A stretch of 29,535 nucleotides of DNA, taken from assembly GCA_023150835.1 (NCBI GenBank), contig JAKLKB010000082.1, positions 1-29,535 of the forward strand, given 5' to 3'. This DNA is from Myxococcota bacterium. Its GTDB lineage: Bacteria; Myxococcota_C; UBA6777. The translations under genes were made by a program, and so were the position numbers. Numbering within the stretch: position 1 is the stretch's first letter; each line of letters begins with the position of its first letter. This document shows positions 1 through 6,178 of this stretch, one piece after another. A model generated the notes under the pieces. The model made no database searches, was not told the DNA's origin, and saw only the letters and a list, made by a program, of their open reading frames with translations.

Positions 1-141
1 TCTTGATCACCTTTTCTTTTGTTCGCCCCCCCTCAATCCCCTTACAGAGGCACATCTCGTTGCCCCAAAAAGGACGAGGGATTTTTGCCCGACGTCGTTC
101 TCACCCCTCAATCCCCTTACAGAGGCACATCTCGTTGCCCC
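1..141. CRISPR. End of a probable CRISPR array, open to the left
   Basis: Two identical 38-bp copies lie at 29-66 and 104-141, separated by a 37-bp unique stretch (67-103). Bases 1-28 would be the tail of another spacer. The period of 75 bp and the repeat and spacer sizes fit a CRISPR array. On the minus strand the repeat contains CTGTAAGGGGATTGAGG, which resembles the GTAAGGGGATTGAAAC-type 3' ends of many type I/III repeats. That resemblance suggests crRNA transcription leftward, although no AT-rich leader is visible on the right, where a family A element starts at 144. No cas gene is in the window. With only two repeats visible, a simple tandem duplication cannot be excluded. Confidence 0.55.
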
Positions 142-143
142 CT

Positions 144-256
144 CATACGATATCCGCAAGATGTGTGATCGAAGGATCGTGCGTAGATGCCCTACGGTTG
201 GGCAGCCACACCTGTCTGCCCCTACGTCTTACGATCACACAATGGGCGGATCTCGT
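144..256 (+). repeat. Dispersed repeat family A, copy 1
   Basis: The copy opens with CATACGATATCCGC and closes with GCGGATCTCGT, so its termini are imperfect inverted repeats. The interior carries the family's GGGCAGCCACACCTGTCTGCC hairpin region and a TACGATCACACAA block. It abuts the last CRISPR-like repeat. No reading frame with coding character is present. It is probably a non-autonomous, MITE-like element. Confidence 0.75.
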
Positions 257-540
257 CTTGGGCTTTTTCTTTCCCCCCCCTCGCCTCCGCAGCGTAGCAA
301 GCGGGGAGAGGGCGGCAGGGGGGTGAGGGGTAAGAACATCGCGAATACTTTGCCTATTTCGCGTTTTGTACCCCTGTGCGGGGGGGCCAACTATGGCTTA
401 ACCTAACGCCTATGTAAGCCTTGGTGATCCCTATCCTCAGTATCCCCCGTGTGAGGTCTCTTGACCGATCGTGTGGATGCTCCTAACCTGCTGTTTCTGC
501 CCCAATCCAAACAGCAACGGATTGGCGCAGTTTTGATACC
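257..540. other. Intergenic stretch, no gene seen
   Basis: I see no credible gene here. The stretch contains a G/C-run-rich segment around 275-330, with CCCCCCCC and GGGGGG tracts that could form local structure. No convincing promoter could be assigned to the gene at 704. Confidence 0.5.
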
Positions 541-656
541 CTCGTGTTCGTGTCTGTTCAAGCGGAGCCGCTGTTTGTTTGAAAAACGTCTGTTTGCCCC
601 GCCGATACGGGGTCAAGGGGCGATAGTCCCTTGTGGGGTATGGGGCAAAGCCCCAC
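541..656 (+). repeat. Dispersed repeat family B, copy 1
   Basis: The copy contains the family landmarks in order: CGTGTTCG, GTTCAAGCGG, GTTTGTTTGAAAAAC, CGCCGATACGGGGTCAAGG, and two hairpins. The first stem is AAGGG/CCCTT and the second is TGGGGC/GCCCCA with an AAA loop. It ends about 35 bp before the ribosome binding site of the gene at 704, so that gene's promoter must lie inside the element or upstream of it. Confidence 0.75.
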
Positions 657-703
657 CAGCACCCAACAAGTGACGCCTACCCAAGAAAGAAGGAGCATCC
701 CGT

Positions 704-1249
704 ATGTTGGCTCGATGGTCCCTGTTGTTGGTGGTTTTGCTTGGTTTTGCTTTTAGTGCGTCCACCCAAGACGCGCAAGCGCGGCGCAAGAAACCCAAAA
801 AAGATCCCGTCCATGCGCGTGCAATCAAAGCGTGGCAAGCGTTCCCTTTTGTCGGCAATTGCAGTTGGAAAAATTGCGCAAAAGACGGATGGTCTGGCAA
901 TTACGGCTCTTCGCGTTGCAGCTTTTCATCCTGCTTTAAGGACGGCTGGTCTACGTCTTATCGAGACGGGAAGAGCTCTTCGACGCGCTGTAGTTTTAGC
1001 AATTGCGCAAAAGATGGATGGAGTACACAACTTCCCGATGGTTCGTCGGCTTCGACGCGCTGTTCGTTTGGGAATTGTTTTAAGGATGGTTGGACCACTT
1101 CGTTGTGGGGAGGGAAGTCGATCTCTGTTCGCTGCGACTGGAACGACTGTTTGAAAGAAGGGTATTCGCTCCGCCTTCCGAACGGTCGCAGTATCCAGTG
1201 CCGTTGCAATTGGAAGAGTTGTCTCAAAGAAGGTGCGACCTGCAATTGA
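704..1249 (+). CDS. Secreted Cys-repeat (KDGW-type) protein, unknown function
   Basis: This is a 181-residue protein. The ATG at 704 is supported by AAGGAG at 690-695. Residues 1-26 form a typical signal peptide with a leucine/valine-rich core, and an AXA-like cleavage region precedes a basic RRKKPKK stretch. From about residue 51 to the end there are six copies of a roughly 24-residue unit built on C-[SDN]-[WF]-x-x-C-x-K-[DE]-G-[WY], followed by a Ser/Gly turn. Spacing within the units is even, and the last two are the most diverged. Paired cysteines suggest disulfides outside the cytoplasm. I do not recognise a named family. It could be a small extracellular adhesive or structural protein, but nothing in the sequence proves that. 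It converges on the WD40 gene with only 38 bp between stops. Confidence 0.85.
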   Translation: MLARWSLLLVVLLGFAFSASTQDAQARRKKPKKDPVHARAIKAWQAFPFVGNCSWKNCAKDGWSGNYGSSRCSFSSCFKDGWSTSYRDGKSSSTRCSFSNCAKDGWSTQLPDGSSASTRCSFGNCFKDGWTTSLWGGKSISVRCDWNDCLKEGYSLRLPNGRSIQCRCNWKSCLKEGATCN

Positions 1250-1253
1250 GCGA

Positions 1254-1335
1254 CATCAGGGGCAGCGGGTGGGGGCCGACAGCGCAGTCACGAAGCGGCA
1301 TCAGGGGTGGGTGGGGGCCAACTGCGCAGTTCGCC
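1254..1335. repeat. Imperfect 45-bp duplication at a convergent junction
   Basis: CATCAGGGGCAGCGGGTGGG begins at 1254 and a copy begins at 1299 with a 3-bp deletion. The second copy encodes the Pro-rich C-terminus (WPPPTPDAAS) of the WD40 protein. The first lies between the two converging stop codons, so the end of the minus-strand gene appears to have been duplicated into the spacer. Confidence 0.7.
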
Positions 1336-2364
1336 GCTTTGATCGGCAGAGAGGATCGCGATCTCTCCGACAAATGCGACGCGAGAGACGGGGTGTTTGT
1401 GTCCAAACATCTCGCGCACGACTTTGCAAGCGTGAAGATCCCACAGCCGAACACAGCAATCACCTACGCGTGGATCGGCGTTTGGCTGTCCGCTTGCGGT
1501 GAGCATCCAGCGTCCCTCTTTCGAGACGGCCAGATCATGCACGAAAAAGTTTTCGTGAGGTCTCGCGAGAGCGAGAACTTGTTTGTTGCGCTGGACATCC
1601 CAAAGCTCGATCCATCCCGCAGAACGGCTCTTTCCGTTGATCTCCGCGAGACCCTCCATCGCCATCGCTGCGACTGTTCCTTCCGAAAGGAAAGAGAAGG
1701 CGTTGACACGACACGGCAGGGGACGGCGGCCAAAAGACAACAGCCGAAAGCCTTCGGTATCCCACACCCGAAACGGCTGCTCAAGCGATGCTTGCTTTTT
1801 TCCTAATTGCGCTGAGGCCCGTAGTCTCGCCAAGATCACACGAGCATCCGACGAAAATCCTGCTTGCATCACCGCTGCATCCAACTTCTCGAAGCGATGG
1901 ACGACGCTGGCTTTTTCGAGATCGTACAACACCAACAGCGCGTGTTGCTGGCTTTGACCGCCCCCCAACAAGACCTGTCGGCCATCGTTGGAAAAGGCGA
2001 TGCTTTGCAACGCGGAGAGATCTGGAAATCCCTGCATCTCTCGCAGTGCTGCTGCGCCTTCTGACGGCCAAAATCCCAGACGCCCTTGGCCTCCTCCAAC
2101 TCCTGCGACCAACAACGCCCCATCATGCGGCGAATACGCTGCTGCATCGACACCGTCGCTGTACGCTGGAAGGATCCGCAAACGCTCTCCTGTTCGGATA
2201 TCCCAAACAGACAGAGCGTCGTCTTGGGCTTCTTTGCGAAGATCCGTCTTGGTCAATCCCATCGCAGCGACGGCACGTTGCGCATCGACTGTAAGACTTT
2301 GGGTTCGCCATCCATCGCGGCCTTCCATCAACACTCGTCCTTGGATCTCTGGCAACGCTGTCAC
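1288..2364 (-). CDS. WD40 beta-propeller protein
   Basis: This protein has 358 residues and starts with GTG at 2364, preceded by a strong AAGGAGG at 2370-2376 (5-nt spacing). Recognisable WD-type strand ends are LSVWDIRTG (51-59), LVLYDLEKA (144-152), FRVWDTEGF (198-206), IELWDVQRN (252-260) and VRLWDLHAC (305-313), the last followed by GHKHPVSRVAF, the classic GH start of a blade. This gives about six or seven blades, enough for a complete propeller. No signal peptide, membrane segment, kinase or protease domain is fused to it, so it is likely a cytoplasmic scaffold or sensor without its own catalysis. It lies 59 bp downstream of the thioesterase on the same strand and is probably cotranscribed with it. 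Its partner is unknown. Confidence 0.85.
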   Translation of the reverse strand: MTALPEIQGRVLMEGRDGWRTQSLTVDAQRAVAAMGLTKTDLRKEAQDDALSVWDIRTGERLRILPAYSDGVDAAAYSPHDGALLVAGVGGGQGRLGFWPSEGAAALREMQGFPDLSALQSIAFSNDGRQVLLGGGQSQQHALLVLYDLEKASVVHRFEKLDAAVMQAGFSSDARVILARLRASAQLGKKQASLEQPFRVWDTEGFRLLSFGRRPLPCRVNAFSFLSEGTVAAMAMEGLAEINGKSRSAGWIELWDVQRNKQVLALARPHENFFVHDLAVSKEGRWMLTASGQPNADPRVGDCCVRLWDLHACKVVREMFGHKHPVSRVAFVGEIAILSADQSGELRSWPPPTPDAAS

Positions 2365-2423
2365 TCAAACCTCCTTTTTACAGGGAGAGCCCGTAAAGCC
2401 CGATGTCTTTAGGCTTGGGTAGC

Positions 2424-2909
2424 TCACGAAGTCTCGCCGATCAGGCGACGCGCCATCGTGCAGCGAGAGACCGCGACCCGTCGATCTTTTTGATCGAGGA
2501 TATCGATGTGGTAAACCATCGTCGTTCGGCCTTTGTGAAGCGGCGAAGAGATCGCCCGCAATGTCCCCTCGCTGACAGGTCGCAGATGGTTGGCGTTGAT
2601 CTCCATACCCATCACCACCTCGCGCAACGGATCGATCGACATCGCCGCTGCAATCGAGGCCGCTGTCTCGGCCATGAGAACGTAGATCCCACCGTGGACG
2701 ATCCCCATCGGTTGAAACAAACGCTCGCTGACTTCGGCAGATACGACAACACGGTCTGCATCGTAAGAGTCGATGTGTATCCCCAACGTCTGCAAGACCG
2801 TATGCGGATAACGCTCGCGCAGCCACGTTTCGATCCGCTCTTGAATACTCGGTTCTTCGGCGCTTTCCGCTTGCTTTGTGCGCTCGCTCTCTTCGTTTTG
2901 TTTCGTCAA
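2424..2909 (-). CDS. PaaI-type hotdog thioesterase
   Basis: This hotdog-fold acyl-CoA thioesterase likely hydrolyses aryl- or acyl-CoA thioesters in the cytoplasm. With the TTG start at 2909 it has 161 residues, the normal size for this family. The reading frame extends upstream to an ATG at 2996, but that ATG lies inside a dispersed repeat, whereas AAGGAG at 2918-2923 sits 8 nt from the TTG. Key motifs are IVHGGIYVLMAETAAS at about 70-85 (H72-G-G and E81, the helix that carries catalytic residues in PaaI enzymes) and the strand GMEINANHLRPVSEG at 101-115. The first 25 residues are charged and probably disordered. It is the first gene of a likely two-gene unit with the WD40 protein. The substrate cannot be told from sequence. 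Confidence 0.85.
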   Translation of the reverse strand: MTKQNEESERTKQAESAEEPSIQERIETWLRERYPHTVLQTLGIHIDSYDADRVVVSAEVSERLFQPMGIVHGGIYVLMAETAASIAAAMSIDPLREVVMGMEINANHLRPVSEGTLRAISSPLHKGRTTMVYHIDILDQKDRRVAVSRCTMARRLIGETS

Positions 2910-2917
2910 CGCTTTTT

Positions 2918-2923
2918 CTCCTT
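2918..2923 (-). promoter_or_regulatory. Ribosome binding site fixing the thioesterase TTG start
   Basis: AAGGAG on the minus strand, 8 nt from the TTG at 2909. The end of a family A element lies only about 5 bp upstream of it, so the transcription start must lie within or beyond that element. Confidence 0.75.
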
Positions 2924-2928
2924 GAAGA

Positions 2929-3047
2929 CTGATACGATATCCGAGTGAAGTGTTCCCGAAGGATAGTGTGTAGACGCCCGATTGTTGGGCAGCCACACCT
3001 GTCTGCCCCTACGTTTTGCGATCACACACCCTGCGGATCTCGTATGA
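2929..3047 (+). repeat. Dispersed repeat family A, copy 2
   Basis: It starts CTGATACGATATCCGAG and ends GCGGATCTCGTATGAC, nearly perfect inverted termini. The inner block GTAGACGCCC, GGGCAGCCACACCTGTCTGCC and GCGATCACACA matches copy 1 closely. It lies between the thioesterase start and family B copy 2. Confidence 0.8.
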
Positions 3048-3061
3048 CTTGTTCGATCGAT

Positions 3062-3181
3062 GTGTGGGGCTTTTCCCCACGCACCACGAGAGGGCGAAGC
3101 CCTCTTGACCCCGTAATTGGCGGGGTGATCCTCTGTTTTTCAAACGAACGGCTCTGCTGCTTGAACCTCCGCGAACACGCG
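3062..3181 (-). repeat. Dispersed repeat family B, copy 2
   Basis: This is an inverted copy of the family. Read on the minus strand it contains CCGCGTGTTCGCGG, a GTTCAAGCAG block, CGTTTGAAAAAC, and the two hairpins. Here the stems are AGAGGGC/GCCCTCT and GTGGGG/CCCCAC, so base identities differ from copy 1 while pairing is kept. It sits 15 bp from family A copy 2, giving a composite A-B block. Confidence 0.75.
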
Positions 3182-3458
3182 GTTTGAAATACCGTAAACG
3201 CGGAAGGGGAAGCGCCGTGAACACAGGAAGTTCGAAGTGCCGCGAATACAGGGGTTTGTCGACTGTGTCGTACCGATTCTTCGACGAAAAATAGTCGTGG
3301 AGCTGTGGAGGCGTTACGCTCGTCGATCGGCGTCGATAGACGCGCAGCCCGCCGTTTTTTTCCGAGCCTATTCTGCGCAAGATCGGTTGCCGACGCAAGC
3401 CCACGAATCCATTGCCCCTCTCGGAGTATGCCGTGTCCAATCGACACAGGAGACAGAT
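3182..3458. other. Intergenic leader of the lytic-transglycosylase-like gene
   Basis: An in-frame ATG at 3237 exists, but the derived N-terminus has no domain character and no ribosome binding site. The stretch is therefore treated as non-coding 5' region. I see no clear promoter consensus or attenuator. Confidence 0.45.
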
Positions 3459-4637
3459 ATGCCGCAAGCATCGAATCCAAAAGCTACACCCAAAAAACAG
3501 GCCGACCCTTCGAACGCCAAAGCCCTCGCGCAACCACGCCACAAACCAAAGGATCACATCACGCCCCAACGAGCCGCTCCCGCAAAAGCATCGTCAGCCT
3601 CCGAGATGTCGGAGGCCTTGAAGCCATCCCCTGAACGGAAAAAAACGCCCTCTCGCACTTCCAACGAAGCGGCCTCGAAATCCGAGCAAACATCGCCTGC
3701 TGCTCATCCGAAACCGCCTGCTGCTCATCCGAAACCGCCTGCTGCTCATCCGAAACCGCCTGCGACTCATCCGAAACCGCCTGCGACTCACCCGAAATCG
3801 CCTGCGACTCACCCGAAATCGCCTGCTGCTCATCCGAAACCGCCCACCGAACATCCTACCCCCGCACGTCTCAGAGTCCATTCCACCGACGCTCCCGAGA
3901 CGATCCAAGATCCTCCTCGCTTTGCAAAGGCCACAAAAGCCTCGGCCAAGCGCTCTTTCCTCACGACACCGCAACGATGGTCTCGGCTGGATCGGTGGTT
4001 AACGGCGCTGGCGTGTTGCTCTGTCCTCGGATTGATCGGGGTGGTGTATGGCGTCAATCATTGGGCGCGATCGCAAGGAGCCCAAAAGCTCCATCCCTTG
4101 AGCGTTCATCAATTCTCTGATCGCCTCTTTGCCTTTTTTTCTTATGTGGAATGGACGTGGGGACCCCCAAAAGGGAGTTCTGCAAGTTTGGGGTACGAAA
4201 AGGAGATCGTTGCTGCGGCGCTTCACGCAAGGTTGGCTCCCCACCTCTTGAAAGCGATGATCCAGAAAAATTCATCGTTCCAACCGCATCTTGTGAGCGC
4301 TGATGGGGCGATCGGTTTGATGCAAGTGACCCCAACGATGGCGCGTGTGATGAAGCACAAGGGTAGTTTGTTCTTGCCTTCGAGCAACTTGCGTGCAGGT
4401 GCGGGTTATCTGCGTGTGCTTCTGGCGCAGGCCCCTCTCCCCGAAGCGTTGCGCCACTACCGTCAAGCCAGTTGCCCTTCTTGTTCGCAGCGATCCTTGG
4501 TGGTTCGGCGCGGTTATGTCGAACATATCCTTGATATCTCGCGCCGTTTTGCGCGTGATCCCGGCCAACAGATCCGTCGCCAAGTCCGCGCAAACCGCCA
4601 TCTCCGAACCCAGCAGATCGCCGAACATTCCGAATAG
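3459..4637 (+). CDS. Membrane-anchored SLT-like protein lacking the catalytic Glu
   Basis: The protein has 392 residues from the ATG at 3459, chosen because AGGAG lies 7 nt upstream. Its order is a Pro/Lys/Ser-rich cytoplasmic-type N-terminus (1-80), seven tandem HPKPPA[AT]-like heptads (about 82-129), one transmembrane helix (about 180-200), and an SLT lytic-transglycosylase-like domain (about 245-365) that would lie in the periplasm. The diagnostic GAIGLMQVTP is intact at 283-292. The preceding segment reads LLKAMIQKNSSF, where active enzymes have E-S-x-F, so N271 replaces the catalytic Glu. The usual AYNAG motif is also degraded to HYRQA. The fold is likely conserved, but muralytic activity is doubtful. 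It may bind peptidoglycan or act as a scaffold. Confidence 0.85.
   Translation: MPQASNPKATPKKQADPSNAKALAQPRHKPKDHITPQRAAPAKASSASEMSEALKPSPERKKTPSRTSNEAASKSEQTSPAAHPKPPAAHPKPPAAHPKPPATHPKPPATHPKSPATHPKSPAAHPKPPTEHPTPARLRVHSTDAPETIQDPPRFAKATKASAKRSFLTTPQRWSRLDRWLTALACCSVLGLIGVVYGVNHWARSQGAQKLHPLSVHQFSDRLFAFFSYVEWTWGPPKGSSASLGYEKEIVAAALHARLAPHLLKAMIQKNSSFQPHLVSADGAIGLMQVTPTMARVMKHKGSLFLPSSNLRAGAGYLRVLLAQAPLPEALRHYRQASCPSCSQRSLVVRRGYVEHILDISRRFARDPGQQIRRQVRANRHLRTQQIAEHSE
3696..3842 (+). repeat. 21-nt in-frame tandem repeat, seven copies
   Basis: Units of the type CCTGCTGCTCATCCGAAACC (21 bp) repeat seven times with few substitutions (GCT/ACT, CCG/TCG), encoding HPKPPAA/T heptads between the disordered N-terminus and the transmembrane helix. 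The low divergence suggests recent slippage. It probably acts as a stiff Pro-rich spacer. Confidence 0.9.
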
Positions 4638-4753
4638 TTCAGCTTTGGAGCACACATCACGAATGCACAAAGTTTCTCTGAGTCTAGTCGCGCCGAACAT
4701 TCCGAATCTTTCGGCCTTGTCGAAGGGAGCCCCTTAATTCGGCCTTGTCGAAG
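4619..4753. repeat. Direct repeats at a convergent junction
   Basis: A 17-bp word, CGCCGAACATTCCGAAT, occurs at 4619-4635 (overlapping the stop of the SLT-like gene) and at 4691-4707. A 16-bp word, TTCGGCCTTGTCGAAG, occurs at 4710-4725 and 4738-4753. No strong stem plus T-tract terminator is evident, so these repeats are the only structure between the two converging genes. Confidence 0.75.
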
Positions 4754-4767
4754 CGATCCCCGATGCT

Positions 4768-5148
4768 TTAGGGCGTAAGGTCCGTCAGGTTAAACTCCGC
4801 TTCGGCTGTCCCTCCTGCGACAACAAGCACTCCGCGTTCGTTGGATTCCCATGTGACGGTTCCATCGATATCTAAGCCTTGCACGCGGATCCCGTAGGTT
4901 TCAGGCACCAAACCGCTCAATCGCCGTTTGCCTGCACCACAAGCTTCGATTTCTTTTTGGTTGTTGTTGATGATGATCCGCATATCGCGTACATCGTTCG
5001 GGCAGCCGCCTTGCCCATTAAATTCCCACGAGATCACCAGATCGCCTGTTGTTGCGCTCGGGCCTGTGGAGATAAAGCAGCCTTGCGAAAACACAGTCAC
5101 AGAAAACAACAAAACAAACAACAACATCAACTTGCGGGATCTTTTCAT
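4768..5148 (-). CDS. Small lipoprotein, paralogue A
   Basis: The protein has 126 residues from the ATG at 5148, with AAGGAG at 5155-5160. A signal sequence MKRSRKLMLLFVLLF leads to a lipobox-like FSQGC, giving C24 as the probable lipidated residue. The mature part has conserved CPNDVRD and WESNERGV[LV]VVAGGTAEAEF segments (quoted in part) resembling a single beta-sandwich domain of the carboxypeptidase-regulatory or fibronectin kind, plus one Cys pair. It is probably anchored at the outer membrane facing the periplasm or surface. It is about 75% alike by eye to the neighbour at 5272-5676, and the duplication includes the upstream region. The function is unknown. Confidence 0.8.
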   Translation of the reverse strand: MKRSRKLMLLFVLLFSVTVFSQGCFISTGPSATTGDLVISWEFNGQGGCPNDVRDMRIIINNNQKEIEACGAGKRRLSGLVPETYGIRVQGLDIDGTVTWESNERGVLVVAGGTAEAEFNLTDLTP

Positions 5149-5271
5149 GGGAAACTCCTTTGGCTTTCTGCACGGGGGCATTTGGGGGGATCGCGCCGGC
5201 TCCTTGGGGTGGTCGTCTTTCTTTGTGCGTGGAAGTACTTTGTTTGTGGGGTGGGTCGGTGAGTCTGTTGG

Positions 5272-5676
5272 CTAGGGGAGATCCGCGAGATCGAAATCGG
5301 CCTCGGCTGTCCCTCCTGCCACAACAACGACTCCGCGTTCGTTGGATTCCCAAGTGACAGTTCCATCGGAATCCAAGCCTTGTACGCGGATCACATAGGT
5401 CCCGGGGGCGAGATCATCCAATTGCCGCTTGTCTGCGTTGCAGTCCGCCATCGCCGAGCTTTGGCCTCCGTTGATCAAGACTCGGACGTCATGCACGTCG
5501 TTCGGGCAGCCGCTGTACCCATTAAAGTCCCATGAGATCACCAGATCGCCCGTTGTCGCGCCGGGGCCGGGACCGGGACCGGGACCGGGGCCTGTGGAGA
5601 TAAAGCATCCCTGAGAAAACAGCACCATGGGAAACAACAAAACAAACAACAGCATCAACTTGCGAGATCTTTTCAT
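5272..5676 (-). CDS. Small lipoprotein, paralogue B
   Basis: The protein has 134 residues from the ATG at 5676, with AAGGAG a few bases upstream. The first 15 residues are identical to those of paralogue A, and it has the same FSQGC lipobox (C24). It differs mainly by a (GP)n linker just after the lipidation site, where paralogue A has only GPS, and by scattered substitutions in the domain (NGYSGCPNDVHDV, DLAPGTYVIRVQGLDSDG). Both copies share the same 5' flank, AACTCCTTTGGCT on the plus strand, so the repeated unit is about 500 bp and includes the expression signals. It may be a ligand-binding surface lipoprotein, but no family name can be given safely. Confidence 0.8.
   Translation of the reverse strand: MKRSRKLMLLFVLLFPMVLFSQGCFISTGPGPGPGPGPGATTGDLVISWDFNGYSGCPNDVHDVRVLINGGQSSAMADCNADKRQLDDLAPGTYVIRVQGLDSDGTVTWESNERGVVVVAGGTAEADFDLADLP
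5562..5593 (-). repeat. 6-nt repeat encoding a (Gly-Pro)n linker
   Basis: GGGACC/GGGGCC hexamers repeat about five times directly after the lipobox of paralogue B. They are absent from paralogue A, so they expanded, or were lost, after the gene duplication. Confidence 0.8.
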
Positions 5677-5776
5677 GGGAAACTCCTTTGGCTGTCTGCG
5701 CCGAGGCATTTGGGAGGACAACGCCGATTCCTTGGTGTTGTGGCCTTTCCTTGTGGGTCGGGAGGGCTTTGGGCTG

Positions 5777-6017
5777 TGTGATGGAGGCTATCCTCAAAAA
5801 GCGTACCATCCCGTTACTAAACCACCAAGATATCGATTCTACGAAGGCGGTGCAACTCTTTTTCTGCGGCAGATGGATCTTGTTGTGCAGAGTCGCCGCC
5901 TCTTTGCGTAGAAGCTTGCTCCACCTCAGACGCAACAAATGGAGCAAACTTGCACCAAAAATCGAGGCGGTTGTGGGGGCGCTTGATCGGGAGGTTGTGG
6001 GGGCGCTTGATCGGGGG
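5777..6017. other. Intergenic stretch with a 24-bp tandem duplication
   Basis: No supported gene is present. GGTTGTGGGGGCGCTTGATC occurs twice with a 24-bp period at about 5969-6016, immediately before family A copy 3. A short minus-strand frame across it lacks a ribosome binding site and recognisable domains, so I do not call it. Confidence 0.5.
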
Positions 6018-6178
6018 GTCATACGAGATCCGCCCATTGTGTGATCGTGAGGATGTAGGGGCAGACCCCTGTGTCACTTGGACCAACTCAATCGATTCGT
6101 TGTGACCCCTGTGTCTGCCCAAGAATAGGGCGTCTACGTACTCTCCTTTGCTGTGTGCATCGCTCGGATATCGTATCA
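6018..6178 (-). repeat. Dispersed repeat family A, copy 3 (longest)
   Basis: It has GTCATACGAGATCCGC at one end and GCTCGGATATCGTATCAG at the other. The centre is longer than in other copies and contains CCCCTGTGTCACTTGGACC and GACCCCTGTGTCTGCCC as an internal near-inverted duplication. The right terminus supplies the TGA stop of the TolB-like gene (6176-6178). Confidence 0.7.

Noticed and set aside
461-673. Short plus-strand frame across family B copy 1
   Set aside because: It is simply the element read through. Similar frames appear in other copies with different sequences and no ribosome binding site.
2910-2996. Upstream ATG at 2996 for the thioesterase
   Set aside because: It lies in family A copy 2. 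The TTG at 2909 has an ideal ribosome binding site and gives the normal family length.
3237-3458. Upstream extension of the SLT-like gene to an ATG at 3237
   Set aside because: No ribosome binding site, no signal or domain character in the added 74 residues, and a good AGGAG lies before the ATG at 3459.
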